A program made the translations under genes and the position numbers. From NCBI RefSeq assembly GCF_963678635.1, contig NC_087064.1:39238532-39302531 (forward strand): DNA of 64,000 nucleotides, written 5' to 3'. The notes under the pieces are model-generated. The model saw only the letters and a list, made by a program, of their open reading frames with translations. It was not told the origin of the DNA and did not search any database. The stretch's first letter is position 1. Each line of letters starts with the position of its first letter. Origin of the DNA: Symsagittifera roscoffensis (taxonomy: Eukaryota > Xenacoelomorpha > Acoela > Convolutidae). Positions 34,756 to 45,901 of the stretch are shown one piece after another.

Positions 34756-35040
34756 TCAAGGTTGTACTTGGCAAGTTTATCAACATAGGCCGAATCCAAT
34801 GACCAGACTTCGTTGACATCGTGAACTATGACCTTGACTCGCGGCATTTTCCGGATGAAAGTTCGATATTTCGTGTAAGCAGGTTCAGTGTGAAGGAAAT
34901 GTTTAACTTTCTGTAGCGACAAAATGGTTGCTTTTATCAAGTTGTTCACACTACCAAATAACGCGAGACTTTTGTCACTGTAGTTAGTTTTCAACTGTTT
35001 TGCTTCAATCTTGGTGCTTCGCATTGTTTTATTCCGCCTC
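34746..35040 (-). pseudogene. Polinton integrase fragment, copy 2
   Basis: A 92-codon open frame with KSLALFGSVNNLIKAT, VKHFLHTEPAYTKYRTFIRK and VNEVWSLDSAYVDKLAKYN, the N-terminal and first-Asp part of a Polinton integrase. It stops where the downstream repeat copy begins, so the rest of the catalytic core is missing. It is better preserved than the same region of the integrase at 1.1-2.0 kb. Confidence 0.75.
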
Positions 35041-35064
35041 CGTATTTTCTGAAGTTGGAGAATC

Positions 35065-35335
35065 TGATTCGTTATTGAAGTTTTGTACGCGTCAGAGCCT
35101 TCTTCTGACTCTTTTTCTTGTTTTTGGTTTCGGGTTTTTCTGTTGTCGCTAAGACTTTTTTTTGTTTTTCACTGCTCGTAAGCTTTGCACTACTCTTTCC
35201 TGCCAAGCGAGAGATGTTGGGCGGGCTCTCGATGTTCCCGCTTTTCGTTTCTCTTGAGCGTTAAAAGACGCTGAATGAACCACGTGTTTGGCATTTTGAT
35301 TTTTTACCAGCTTTTCATTCAAGTTAATTCAAGTT
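35065..35335. repeat. Direct repeat, right copy (about 270 bp)
   Basis: Partner of 34481-34755. The right edge joins directly, at about 35,338, to the inverted arm of the high-GC element (GAGCAGGGAGGAATTC). Confidence 0.8.
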
Positions 35336-38300
35336 AAGAGCAGGGAGGAATTCTTTTAACAGATGTTAACAGATTTCGAGAAAGCGAGGAGTAAATTTTC
35401 GCCAAGAAGGACGCGGTCCATGCGGCTCCTAATTTTTCCAGCATGCTGTTAGTCCGGTCAAAGCCTTCATCTGCCTTCACCTTCTGTGTCCAGAAAGCTT
35501 TCAGGGTAACTTCTGTTTACGAACTCGGCTGACTTCTCTTCAGCAAATTGGGCCAGGTTTACCTCTTTCACTAGGTAGGCATGGTCAGTCTCTGTGTCTT
35601 GCAACACGTCGATAGCTAATCTGACGCTGTCAACACTTCTGCTCTTCTACTCTTTGTTTACAACAAGGTAGAGGATCAACGTTAGATTCTCTGTTTCGGC
35701 AGAAGCTGTTGTGGAGGCACAACATCACGTTTCTCTCCAAATCTTCCTTCAACCTCTCTTCTTTTTCCCTTCCGTCACGTTCACTTGTCCTTAAGGTTCT
35801 CTTCACTGCGGTGGTTACTGTATTCCGATGAATTACAAAAAAAGCTCGCTTAAAAACTCCTGCTCCAATGACCAGCTGATGCGCCCTGTACACTCTGCTG
35901 TGCTTCGACATATGCTTCCTGGCATACTCGTATAACCATGCAGTCATGTTGGCTCTGAACCACGCCATCAGTCGTCTTCTGGCCCATATCTTTTTCACCT
36001 CCATCGGAATGTTCAAGATTCTGTACATTGTCTCAAAAAGATCTAAATTTTTCAAACAATCCAATTCCTGTAACTGTTCTTTCGTCGGTGCCTCCTGTCT
36101 CTTTTATATGAGCTTCCAGCCATCGTATCGCCATCATAACTCCTACTGTCACTATCGTTATGGGCCCAATGGTCATCGTCAATTCCTGACTTCAGTTTGA
36201 GTTGTCGGCTGAAGTTGGACAGTTCCAACCCCAGTACTTCGGCTAACACTAACATGTGTAGTGAATGGTTCTTAAATCCTCGCATCGCATTCGAGATGTC
36301 AGATCACACCGCAGGCAATTCCGCCCTAAGTGGTCTTAGTTTCTCCATCTCTATTCCACGATTTGGGGCAGATATGATTACATCATATTTCCCTTCCGAG
36401 AGCAACGCCACCATCGCGTATACAAACTTCAGTCTCTCCGGGCGTGTGCATATCCCGGAGACAGTGCAAACACGGCTCTCGGTGTTATCTTCGTGAAAGC
36501 ACCTTCTTTCAGGGTGTCCACTACTTCACCCATTGACTCGAGGATATCCTTTATAGCTGACCATACAGCGTCTTCGGCTGTCGTAGGCTCTCTGAGTCTG
36601 CTCAGGAAACCCCTACTGTGTAGATGGTCGTTCATGCCAGCAAATACGATTGTGATTGGGTTCATTTCAGTCTGTCGTTGTACCCCGATTGCCATTGACA
36701 CCCACTGCATTAGATCCAGGTCGACTGCTGTCAACATTATAACATTAGGCCAAAACAAAGACTTGAAGGTATATACGAAGTCTGAGATCGCGACTATCAT
36801 AATCTTTGCCTTCCTCATTTCTGCTTTGTCACAAGCAGCAAAGATTTTCTCATCTTTGTTAATCGCCTTCAATCCACCGTATCTCTGAACATCACCTTCT
36901 TGATTCTTTTGTTCTTTTAACAATTCTTTTATCAGATATCAAGAAAGCGAGGGGTAAATTTTCGCCAAGAAGGACGCAGTCCATCCGGCTCCTAACCCTG
37001 CCAGCATGCTGTCAGTCCGGTCAAAGCTTTCTTTTCCCTTCACCTTCTGTGTCCAGAAAGCTTCTAGGGTAACTTGACACACTCTGTTTACGAACTCGGT
37101 TGACTTCTCTTCAGCAAGGCATGGATTTTCCTGATCATCACTGGGCCTCTTTCGAAAGCATCCGCGCCCAATGCTGCTACTCGATTGATCAAGTGCAGCC
37201 ATTGGTTAGCCTCGGGTTTCGTTCTCAAAATCATTGCTTCCAAGTGAGCTCTAGTCTCCTTGGAATTCTTTCTTCTCTCTCCTTCCTCCTTTACTTCCAT
37301 CCCTCTAAACCATAAATCATTTGACATCGCTACGATTACTCGATGGTTATCGTCAATTCCTGGCTTCAGTTTGAGTTGTCGGCTGAAGTTGGACAGTTCC
37401 AACCCCAGTACTTCGTCTAACACTTACATGTGTAGTGAATGGTTCTTAAATCCTCGCATCGCATTCGAGATGTCAGACCACACCGCAGGCAATTCCGCCC
37501 TAAGTGGTCTTAGTTCTCCATCTCTATTCCACGATTTGGGGCAGATATGATTACATTGTATTTCCCTTCTGAGAGCAACGCCATCATCGCGTATACAAAC
37601 TTCAGTCTCACCGGGAGGTGTGCATATCTCGGAGACAGTGCAAACACGGCTCTCGGGGTTATCTTGGTGAAGGCATCTTCTTTCAGGGTGTCCACTACTT
37701 CGCCCATTGACTCGAGGATATCCTTTATAGCTGGCCATACAGCGTCTACGGCTGTGGTAGGCTCTCTGAGTCTGCTCAGGAAACCCCTACTGTGTAGATG
37801 GTCGTTCATACCAGCAAATACGATTGTGATTGGGTTCGTTTCAGTCTGTCGTTGTATCCCGATTGCCATTGACACCCACTGCATTAGATCCAGGTCGACC
37901 GCTGTCAACATTATAACATTAGGCCAAAACAAAGACTTGGAGGTATATACGAAGTCTGAGATCGCGACTATCATAATCTATGCCTTCCTCTTTTCTGCTT
38001 TGTCATACGCAGCAAAGATGTTCTCATCTTTCTTAATCGCCTTCAATCCACCGTATATCTGAACATCACCTTCTTGATTCACTTGTTTCGTGTACGCTCT
38101 TTCTTTTACGTGACCTGGGGGTGCTTTTATCTGCCTGAACATCTTTACATGCTGTTCTATTGGTGCCCTCGTCGTCAGGAACCTTCCGGGTCTTTCTTCA
38201 CGAATTCCTTCATCGTGATTCAGTTTCACATCTTGCAATGGTCTTGCATTAACTGGACTCATTGTATTGTTTGAGGGCAGTCCCTCCAAGTCGGCAAATC

Positions 38301-38758
38301 TCGAGGCGCTCGTGGAGCTGAAGTTTATGCCAGCTGCTATCAACCAGTCCATGCCTGCTTTTGAATACAATCCGTTGACGGACAATCTCGCTCCATTCGA
38401 CATCATCATGGCATCTGCTGTAAATCTCACTGTCTGAAGATTCAAATTCATCGGGTCCTGTTTGTATACGTGCCAGGGAGAAGGTAAGGGCCTTGACTCG
38501 GCTGGTACCCGTTGTCTCTGATCTTGTCTCTGATCTCGAGGTGCTGGTCGTCTCCGTTGTCGGATTGACAGGTCCTAATCCTCGTCTTGGATGGACGGTT
38601 CTTCTCATTGGCGCTTCCCCCAATCGATCTTGTACATCTGTCCTTTGCCCTGGCTCGCTAGAGCTTTGCGGCCTGTAGGTCACGGCTGGGACCATTCCCG
38701 AAAGTGTTTCTAAGTAAGAGGGCACAAAGGTTGAAATTGCCGGCTCATTCGTGGTTTC

Positions 38759-39302
38759 TTACTTTTTCAGCACTACCGTATCAAAGAACAAGACTTCCAT
38801 TTCATCCAGTCGCTCCTGGAAGACTCGGTTCAACCAGGTTTGTCCATCAATGCTATCAAAGTGGATCCCATCGGTGGTTAGTCTGGCCTGATTCATAGCT
38901 CTCAGCTCGTGTTCAATGTCCATAAAGATCATCCGTCCAGCATTCCGACACGCCAGGTTCCTCATTATATTGTTCCAGCTGATGATTCCTTTATTATGTC
39001 TTCTTCCTGTCGCTTTGAACGTTTTTGTGCTCATGGGTACGGTGCAGTACCGCGCACTTAAATTTCTGCCAGAGAGCAGTGAATAGGCACACCATCATCG
39101 ACTCCCATTGCGCCTCTTCCTCATCGGAGCCTCTTGATACATTGTTCGTCCCTATTAGGAACATTATGTTAGGGATCCTCCCTGGGTTCATCAGCTCCAC
39201 CATCCAAATTAACTGGGCTATCGTTGCACCTCCAGAGGCCATAACTGTAGTGATCCTGGAGGTCCTTAAGTTCTGGAGTACTCTCACCAAGCTTTCACCC
39301 AA
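38759..39302 (-). pseudogene. SGNH hydrolase domain, inverted copy
   Basis: Contains block I GESLVRVL, block II ASGGATIAQL, block III IGTNNVSRGSDEE (39302-38994) and, after a frameshift near 39,020, ARLTTDGIHFDSIDG (39034-38759) with the Asp-x-x-His pair. All four SGNH catalytic positions are present but in two frames. The family includes esterases and lipases; substrate is unknown. Confidence 0.6.
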
Positions 39303-39512
39303 TATCAGATGTAATGTACCAAGTGGCGGTTGCTGCAGGTTTACTGCTGGGCTCCAAGTGGATCGATTGAACCAGGCTCACGAATCCGTGCACGGAACTC
39401 CTTTGAAGCTATACTTCAACTGGTTGTTGTTCTGCACGTCAACCACTCGGGACACTGTCTTCATCGGCTTTTCTCGCATCTTCCTGTCTGGGACCTTAGA
39501 GCTCTTTGTTGG

Positions 39513-40325
39513 TCACGTTGTATCACTAACTCCCGTTCTCGTCATTGTATCTTGAGAGAGTTGTACTCTGCCCGTGTAATCGATTGCTCCATAAGTTGCA
39601 GTCAACCCTGAACCTGGCGCATACCTATTAGCGACCAATCGTTCCGCTGTTTCTATCAATTTTCTCACTGATTGCTCCACGACTGGGTCACCTAGGGTGT
39701 CACTCGGGTCCGGGATTGTCACTCTACCATTTGTTGCTGGGAGTCGCGTCTCCGTCGTTTGACTCAAATCGCGAGGCGTGAAAAGTTCCATCGGGGACTG
39801 CCCACGAGGAATATTCCTTGTAGGTATCACTCTTTCTACGTCTGTCGTCAACGCCAGCCGCTCTGATCGCTCTTTGTACTCTCGCCTCAAGCGCTCTATT
39901 TCTTCACCCTGTTTCTTGTTGCAATTTTCAAACAGTCTCTTCCACGTGTCTCTGTCTTTTTCAGTACTGTGCATGGTTTTGGTCATTTCGTCCATCTCCC
40001 CTCTGGTCTTCTCCAGTTCTTCTATCGTTCCGTTAAGATCATGCAGGTTTTCGTTCGTCTGGAACTCTTCCTCTACTCTCGCCCTCTTTGGTGGTACAGC
40101 TGCTCTCAGTTGTGAACTAGACGAGGCAGCCTCGCTGTTAATCTCCTGATGCATTCTTCTCAGACCAGGCCTAGGCCTGGTTGGCAGAGGCATCTCAACT
40201 GGTTGGTACACTGGAAACGAGAGTTCCTTTACTTCCCTTTCCACAAGGAAGCCTCTCAATCTCGTTAAGGACAAGATTAGGTTTTCCGGATCCACGTGCC
40301 GCTTCTCCGTCGCCCTCGTCACCAA
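39513..40325 (-). pseudogene. Coiled-coil protein with basic patch, fused to a truncated macro domain
   Basis: A 270-codon open frame and the best preserved copy of this region. Residues 1-40 are the C-terminal half of the macro-like domain (VTRATEKRHVDPENL ... VKELSFPV), which jumps directly into PRPGLRRMHQEINSEAASS, so the rest of the macro domain, its stop and the intergenic region are deleted. Next are a PPKRARVEEE NLS-like patch and a long Glu/Lys/Arg-rich coiled coil (about residues 95-170). The C-terminus is polar. Confidence 0.6.
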
Positions 40326-40463
40326 GCATAAGTATTTTTCTGCTACGCAAATCTGCTACGCCTCCTATTCCTGATCTTTGCTTCCAAAGGAAATCTATGT
40401 TTTTATATTCTCTCTTGAAATCCGCTGCTAACGCTGTCTGGTGAAAAAGTTGAACGAAACCTG

Positions 40464-41675
40464 GTGCAACATTGTTTGTCCGGGGAGACGAAAGGTGAGA
40501 AGAGCCGGCGAGTTCAAGATCAACACCCGGGACAAGGAAGTTTGTCCGCGGAGTCTGATGTAGATGAGAAAGTTCCTGATGAGAAGCAAGACCTGGAGAA
40601 CAAAGTTTTGTCCGGGGAGTTCAGACGGATGCAAAGAAAGCACAGAACTGACCCAGGAGATGGTGCAGGCTCCGTCGCAGACTCTTCGACAGATGACAAC
40701 TACCGAAAATCAGGAATTGACACCTACTCAGATAGGAACTTGAGCTCAGGATCGGAGCTGTCAGAACTAGCGATCCACACACTACTAGTGGAAACTCGAT
40801 CAAGGGATCTGGATAGAGAGGTATACCAGGACCCTGACAGTTATCGCTACCTCATACCAGGTGAAAGAGTCATTGATAACGCAGCGGTTGATCTGGAGAC
40901 AATAGCGGTGTCGAAACGTTCGATGAGTCTGTTGCGCAAAAAAGAGGTTGTCAGGACTGATCTTCAGCCATTCGAACAGGAAACACAGCCATTGGCAAAG
41001 ATTTGGTGCGTTAAAAAGGAAGAAGATACGCATCAGCCCAATGAAATGAATAGTCAGATGAGGGTCATGAAGACGTACTTGAACGCGAGATACAGACTCT
41101 CGGATCTTCTAAGCGCGCAGAGAAGTGACCGCATGACAAGCAACCTGAAAAAGTGGATCGAAAATGGTTCTCCGGACAAAGGAGACCTCGATGAAGACAA
41201 TTACCGCATTCTGAGACAATATTTTATGCAGAGAGAGGGAAGGTTATACTTGAACAAGGACGGGATTGTGGCTTGCAAGAGAAGAACGAACACAAAGTCC
41301 TATACAATTATAACGCGAAAGTGTTGCCGCAACTCTATCATACAGAACTTTTATTCAGGTCTAATGATCAGATGGGCCACAGCATGTCTGTCATGCCAGA
41401 ATTGGGTAACAGCATGTCTGTCATGCCAACAGGTCAAGGATTCAAGGAAATTGCGATTTCCTTTACAATCGATCAAGTCGTCTGAATTCAACGAGGTGGT
41501 GCAGAAAGATCACCAAAAGATATGCATGACAGACAGTGGTGATAATCAAGTCTTGGTCATGATAGATCACTTCACGAAGTATGCAGAGGCCGTGCCCTGC
41601 CTAACTGCCTCAGCGGAAGAGACGTGCGACCACCTGATCAATGCGTGGATAGCGAGACATGGTTGTCCGACATAA
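40464..41675 (+). pseudogene. Integrase-polyprotein fragment, copy 1
   Basis: A 403-codon open frame. The N-terminal 60 residues hold repeated LSGE-type units. A long acidic/basic linker follows. Then a degraded HHCC finger (RSNDQMGH, ATACLSCQ, VTACLSCQQVKD), and the start of a Gypsy/Ginger-type integrase core: SSEFNEVVQKDHQKICM with the first catalytic Asp, and VLVMIDHFTKYAEAV. It ends at IARHGCPT, before the second Asp and Glu, so it is catalytically incomplete. An internal repetition of VTACLSCQ marks a small rearrangement. Confidence 0.7.
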
Positions 41676-41767
41676 TGTCCGACAGTCAGCGAGAAGGTGA
41701 AGATCATGCCGTCAAGACGATAACACAAAGAAAATGAAAAGGATTGTAGGATATAGTTCAGCAACTA

Positions 41768-42257
41768 GTGTCCTCGATACCCCAAACCGTCTTGACAAGC
41801 ACATCATATAAACGGAAAGAACAAGGGAACGGGACACAAAAGAAAACCGTCACCTTTGAGGAGCAGGATCAGGGGGGCGAAGAGGTTGAACAGAACCTAG
41901 GGCAAGAAAATTTGTCCAGGGAGACAAACGGTGAGAGAACAGGCGAGTTCAGGATCAACACCTGAGACAAGAAAGTTTGTCCGGGGAGTCTGATGTAGAA
42001 GAAAAAATTCCTGATGAGGAACAGGACCTGGAGGATAAAATTTTGTCCGGGGAGTTCAGATGGATGAACAGAACGCACAAAACTGATCCGGAGGAGGGAA
42101 CGTGCTCCATCGCAGACCCTTCAATTGATGACAATTCCCGGAATTCAAGAATCGACACCTAATCAGACAGGAACTCGAGCTCAGGATCAGAACTGCCAGA
42201 GCTAGCGATCCATACATTACTGGTGGAGACTCGAGCAAAGGATCTGGACAGGGAGGT
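41768..42257 (+). pseudogene. Integrase-polyprotein fragment, copy 2, 5' part
   Basis: Repeats the LSGE-rich linker of 40,464-40,830 with stops (for example after FRINT at 41,965). Broken at about 42,258 by an inverted integrase segment and resumed at about 42,638, where text matching DPDTYRYLIPGERV continues. Confidence 0.6.
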
Positions 42258-42637
42258 ATATCCTTACCTGTGCTTGCTGAGTATTTCGTCCACACAAGTC
42301 GTTCAACTCTTGCTGACGTCTTATTACATCCCTTACATAGACCTGTGGTGACGTCTTCTTACCCTCATACTCTGGGTAGAAGAAGGTGAAGGGCAAAGAC
42401 TTCTCGTGCCCGGTTCGCATCATATGTGGACTAACTCCGGTGGTGGATTGTTGCGTGCTATTGTAAGCTCCCATCACCTGTGGAAGATATATGTCCCATT
42501 CGGTCATGTACCTGGAACAATATACCCTCAGCATCGACACTAACGTTCTATTTTGCCTTTCCAATCAGCCATTTGTCTGGGGATGGTATGTCGTGGAGTG
42601 AGCCTGAGCCACCTGCGAACATCGCATTAGCTCTTTT
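42258..42637 (-). pseudogene. Inverted integrase segment inside copy 2
   Basis: Minus-strand frame (42564-42217) reads RQNRTLVSMLRVYCSRYM, VMGAYNSTQQSTTGVSP, EYEGKKTSPQVYVRDVIRR, matching plus-strand 43,600-43,920. It is a 380-bp piece of the integrase C-terminal half in inverse orientation. It splits the linker of copy 2. Confidence 0.75.
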
Positions 42638-44998
42638 GAAGACCCTGACACATATCGCTACCTCATACCAGGTGAAAGAGTCTTTGACAACGCAGCAGAT
42701 GATCTGGAAACAATAGCCATATCGAAACGTTCAATAAGTTTGTTATCACAAAAGGAGGTAGTCAGGACTGATCTTCAACCGTTCGAACAAGAAACACAAC
42801 CGTTGGCGTAGATTTGGTGCTTTAATCTGGAAGATGACACGCATCAGCCAGATGAAATGAATAGTCAGATGAAGGTCATGAAGACGTACTTAAAGGCGAG
42901 ATACAGACTCTCGGACCTACTAAGAGCGAAGAGAAATGACCGCATGAAGAGTAACCTGAAAAAATGGATCGAAGATGGTTCTCCGGACAAAGGAGACCTG
43001 GAGGAAGACAGTTACCGCATTCTGAGACAGTACTTTATGCAGAAAGAGGGAAGGTTATACTGAACAAGGACGGAAATGTGGCTTGTAAGAGAAGAGAAGA
43101 AGACCATGTCTTGTACACATATAACGCGATAAGGTTGCCGCAACGCTATCAGACAGAACTTTTATTCCGGTCATATGATCAGATGGGCAATCAGGGGGAA
43201 TGGACAAAGTATACCAGAGGATCCTGAAACGCGTTGAGTGGCCTGGAATGAAAAAGGCATGCGAGAAGTGGGTAACAGCATGTCTGTCATGCCAACAGGT
43301 CAAGAATCCAAGAAAATTGCGACTTCCCTTGCAGTCGATCGAGTCTTCTGAATTCAACGAGGTGGGGCAGATTGATCACCAAAAGATATGTATGACCGAC
43401 AGTGGTTACAATCAAGTCTTGGTCATGATAGATCACTTCACGAAGTATACAGAGGCCGTGCACTGCATAACTGCCTCAGCAGACGAGACGTGCGATCACC
43501 TACTCAAAACGTGGATAGCGAGACATGGTTGTCCGATGACGTTTCAATCGGATAACGGAACAGCTTTCCTGGGAGAATATACGAAAAAGCTCACGAGACG
43601 TCCACAACAAACCATCCCCAGACGAGCGGCTTAGTGGAAAAGCAAAATCGAACGTTAGTGTCGATCCTGAGGGTAAATTGTTCCAGGTATATGAACGATT
43701 GGGACAGAAACCTTCCACAGGTGATGGGAGCTTACAACAGCACGCAACACTCCACCACCGGAGTAAGTCCACACATGATGTTAACCGGACACGAGAAGTC
43801 TCTGCCCTTGACTCTCTTTTACCCAGAGTATGAGGGGAAGAAAACATCACCGCAAGTCTACGTAAAGGATGTGATTAGACGTCAACGAGAACTAAACGAC
43901 TTGTGTAGGCGGAATTTTCAGCACACACAGACAAGACAGAGGAAAAGATTCGATAAAAAAGCAGCTGGTGCAAAAGGTTACTCGGTAGGAGACTACGTAT
44001 GGGTATTTCAGAACGTTATATCAACGAAAGGAACGAAAAGGCTCCTACAGAAGTGGAGGGGACCCATAATGATTACGGAAGTGCACGAGGAGGGACGTTT
44101 TTATAGACTAAATACCGGCAGAGCCGCTCACTACGAGAACATTAAGCCACACAACCCATCGACAGAAGACTTGTGTATACCTGCAGACATGAAAGAGGGG
44201 GATTATCTGATGATGGAACCTGCCTGTGAGGTCAATGGGAAAGGCACCAGGGGAAAGAGCGGTGGAAATGAGGTCGTAGAGGAAGGATCAAGTCCATCAC
44301 TGGACCTAGATCCCAACGAGGTGATTGAAGGAGATGAAGAAACCTTACCCTACGCGGAGGAGGACTGGCAAGACCCCGAACAAATAGAAGTCCCCAAGAA
44401 TTTGGAACCAGACCTTCCGTTTACGATACAGACTGGACAGAGTGACAGGACAAGACTCACGAAGAAATATAATCCTTACGGAGATGACTTCGTAGTGGAC
44501 AGGATTGATCTGAAGAAGATAGTGGAAGAAACAGTGGGTCTAGAAGAAATAACTGTGTGACAGGACATCGACATAGTCGACGATTCGGACGAGGAATGGG
44601 TCGATGACCGGTCCAAGCGCGAGGTAGAATTCGACGACGAGCAACAGCATTCCTTTGAAAAAGACTTGACGTATCTGCGTGTCTTGGAATGGCTGAACGA
44701 AATGACGTCGGAACCAATGGAGACCAGTGTCACGATTCAAGATGTGGATCGTGAAAGCATGAACTATATAAAAACCGAAAGGGATGATACTTCCTGGGCC
44801 GCCCAGGAAGGGCAATTACTCATTTCTGCTTCCAACCTCGATTTAATATCCGGTAAGCAATCGACGGGGACGTCGATGGATATTTTTGTCCGGGTAGTGG
44901 GGGTACGACTCATCCACACTGAAAAATTATTAATAAAAAATAATAATAACAAGAGAGAACCTAAGAAACAGGCGAGGACCCCAAGAAACCGGAAATAG
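42638..44998 (+). pseudogene. Gypsy/Ginger-type integrase polyprotein, copy 2
   Basis: Linker and degraded HHCC finger (43,060-43,320: RSYDQMGNQG, then VTACLSCQQVKN) precede the integrase core. First Asp in GQIDHQKICM (43374-43376), second Asp in FQSDNGTAFL (43551-43553), Glu in GLVEKQNRTL (43637-43639). The last two are in different frames because about 22 nt are missing between them. A 308-codon open part (43634-44560) holds the GPY/F-like module: GDYVWVFQNV, KWRGPIMITEV, YRLNTGRAAHYENIKPHN. An in-frame TGA (44558-44560) interrupts an otherwise open acidic extension to 44998. No protease, RT or RNase H is seen upstream. Confidence 0.75.
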
Positions 44999-45495
44999 GG
45001 AGAGTAGTTGAGTCATATTTTAACTTGCCAAATGAATACTCAAGTAGTATAATACTGACAGATAGCGATTTTATATTCACAAATAGAACATGTGCAATAG
45101 CGATCACAGCAGACATGAGTTTTAAGACAGCGTTAGCAGCAGATTTTACGAGAGAAAATAAAAACATAGAATTCCTTTGGAAGGAAAGACAAGGAATAGA
45201 AGGTGTAGCAGCTTTGCCTCCGGCGACGTCACATATATCGGGAAAGTACTTATGCTTCTTGGTGACGAGGGCGACGGAGAAGCGGCACGTGGACCCGGAA
45301 AACCTAGTCTTGTCATTGACGAGATTGAGAGACTTCCTTGTGGAAAGGGAAGTAAAGGAACTTTCGCTTCTAGCGTACGATCCGAACAGAGGACGACTGC
45401 ATCCACGGGAGCTGTATGCACTGATACACGAAATCTTCTCTGAGACTAATATTCAAGTATACTTACATAAGAACTATTATTTAAGTATAGGCTGA
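44989..45495 (+). pseudogene. Macro-domain-like C-terminal extension of the integrase polyprotein
   Basis: Frame open from about 44,989 to a TAG-free end at 45495. The N-terminus DSDFIFTNRTCAIAITADMS fits the start of a macro domain (G-D-hydrophobic ... H/A-hydrophobic-N/T-x-D). Then FKTALAADF, GVAALPPATS, KYLCFLVTRA, VLSLTRLRDFLVEREVKELSL and LYALIHEIFSETNIQVYLH follow the strand-helix order of Poa1p/TARG1-like macro domains that bind or hydrolyse ADP-ribose. It overlaps the acidic extension by a one-base frame change, so it was probably one polyprotein. No standard ATG is needed; the first usable starts are non-ATG. Catalytic competence cannot be judged. Confidence 0.5.
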
Positions 45496-45901
45496 GTTTA
45501 GGTTTCACGCAGGAAGGCGTCATACTAAATGTGTGTTGTGTGTGATATGTGTGTTATGTTATTTTTATGTGTTTTGTTATTAAGACCCTGGGTAAGAAGG
45601 AATTAGTGACCATGAATAACCGAAAGACGATCTCAGGAATAGATCCAAAGTTTGGACTGTCCAATCTAAAATTTCGAATTCCAAAGGTCGAGTTCCAAAA
45701 TTTTAGCCTCAAACTGATTTCAATAAACTTTAGGATCAAGATCTTTTTTTCCAACTGTTTCAGATATTTTTTAATATAAAATTAGAGTAAAGCTGACAAA
45801 TGTGATATTCATGACCTCTGTTCTAGATCCCGATTGATCGTTTAATTATTCACCTGAAATCTATTGATCAAACTGATAATAAGAATCGAATCTAGAAGAA
45901 G
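45496..45901 (+). promoter_or_regulatory. Intergenic spacer with poly(A)-signal-like AATAAA
   Basis: About 400 AT-rich bases between the macro-domain end and the next ATG. It has GT-rich runs (45,520-45,570) and AATAAA at about 45,720. This looks like a transcription end plus 5' leader of the next gene, or the residue of an LTR between two tandem element copies. I could not find a matching LTR elsewhere. Confidence 0.35.

Larger units (their letters stand above)
35338..40443 (-). mobile_element. Inverted, scrambled copy of the macro/SGNH element
   Basis: Minus-strand counterpart of 45.1-57.0 kb. Reading from 40443 down: macro-domain piece, coiled-coil ORF (40325-39513), SGNH hydrolase (39302-38759), Ser/Thr linker (38725-38249), the second conserved domain (37974-37510), then 37423-36939 matching the 718-codon ORF start. 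After this the order is scrambled: a second copy of the conserved domain (36923-36288), a fusion at about 36,170 to a segment matching 55.3 kb, the Cys-rich tail (36064-35600), and a return to the SFLAKIY segment. Divergence from the plus copy is moderate. Confidence 0.85.

Noticed and set aside
36493-38062. Plus-strand frames of 131 and 171 codons
   Set aside because: Antisense of the second conserved domain; the same antisense frames occur on the minus strand opposite the plus copies at 48.4-50.1 kb.
38493-38898. Plus-strand frames opposite the inverted SGNH/linker region
   Set aside because: Shadows of the minus-strand element genes; the coding strand is set by the SGNH and linker motifs.
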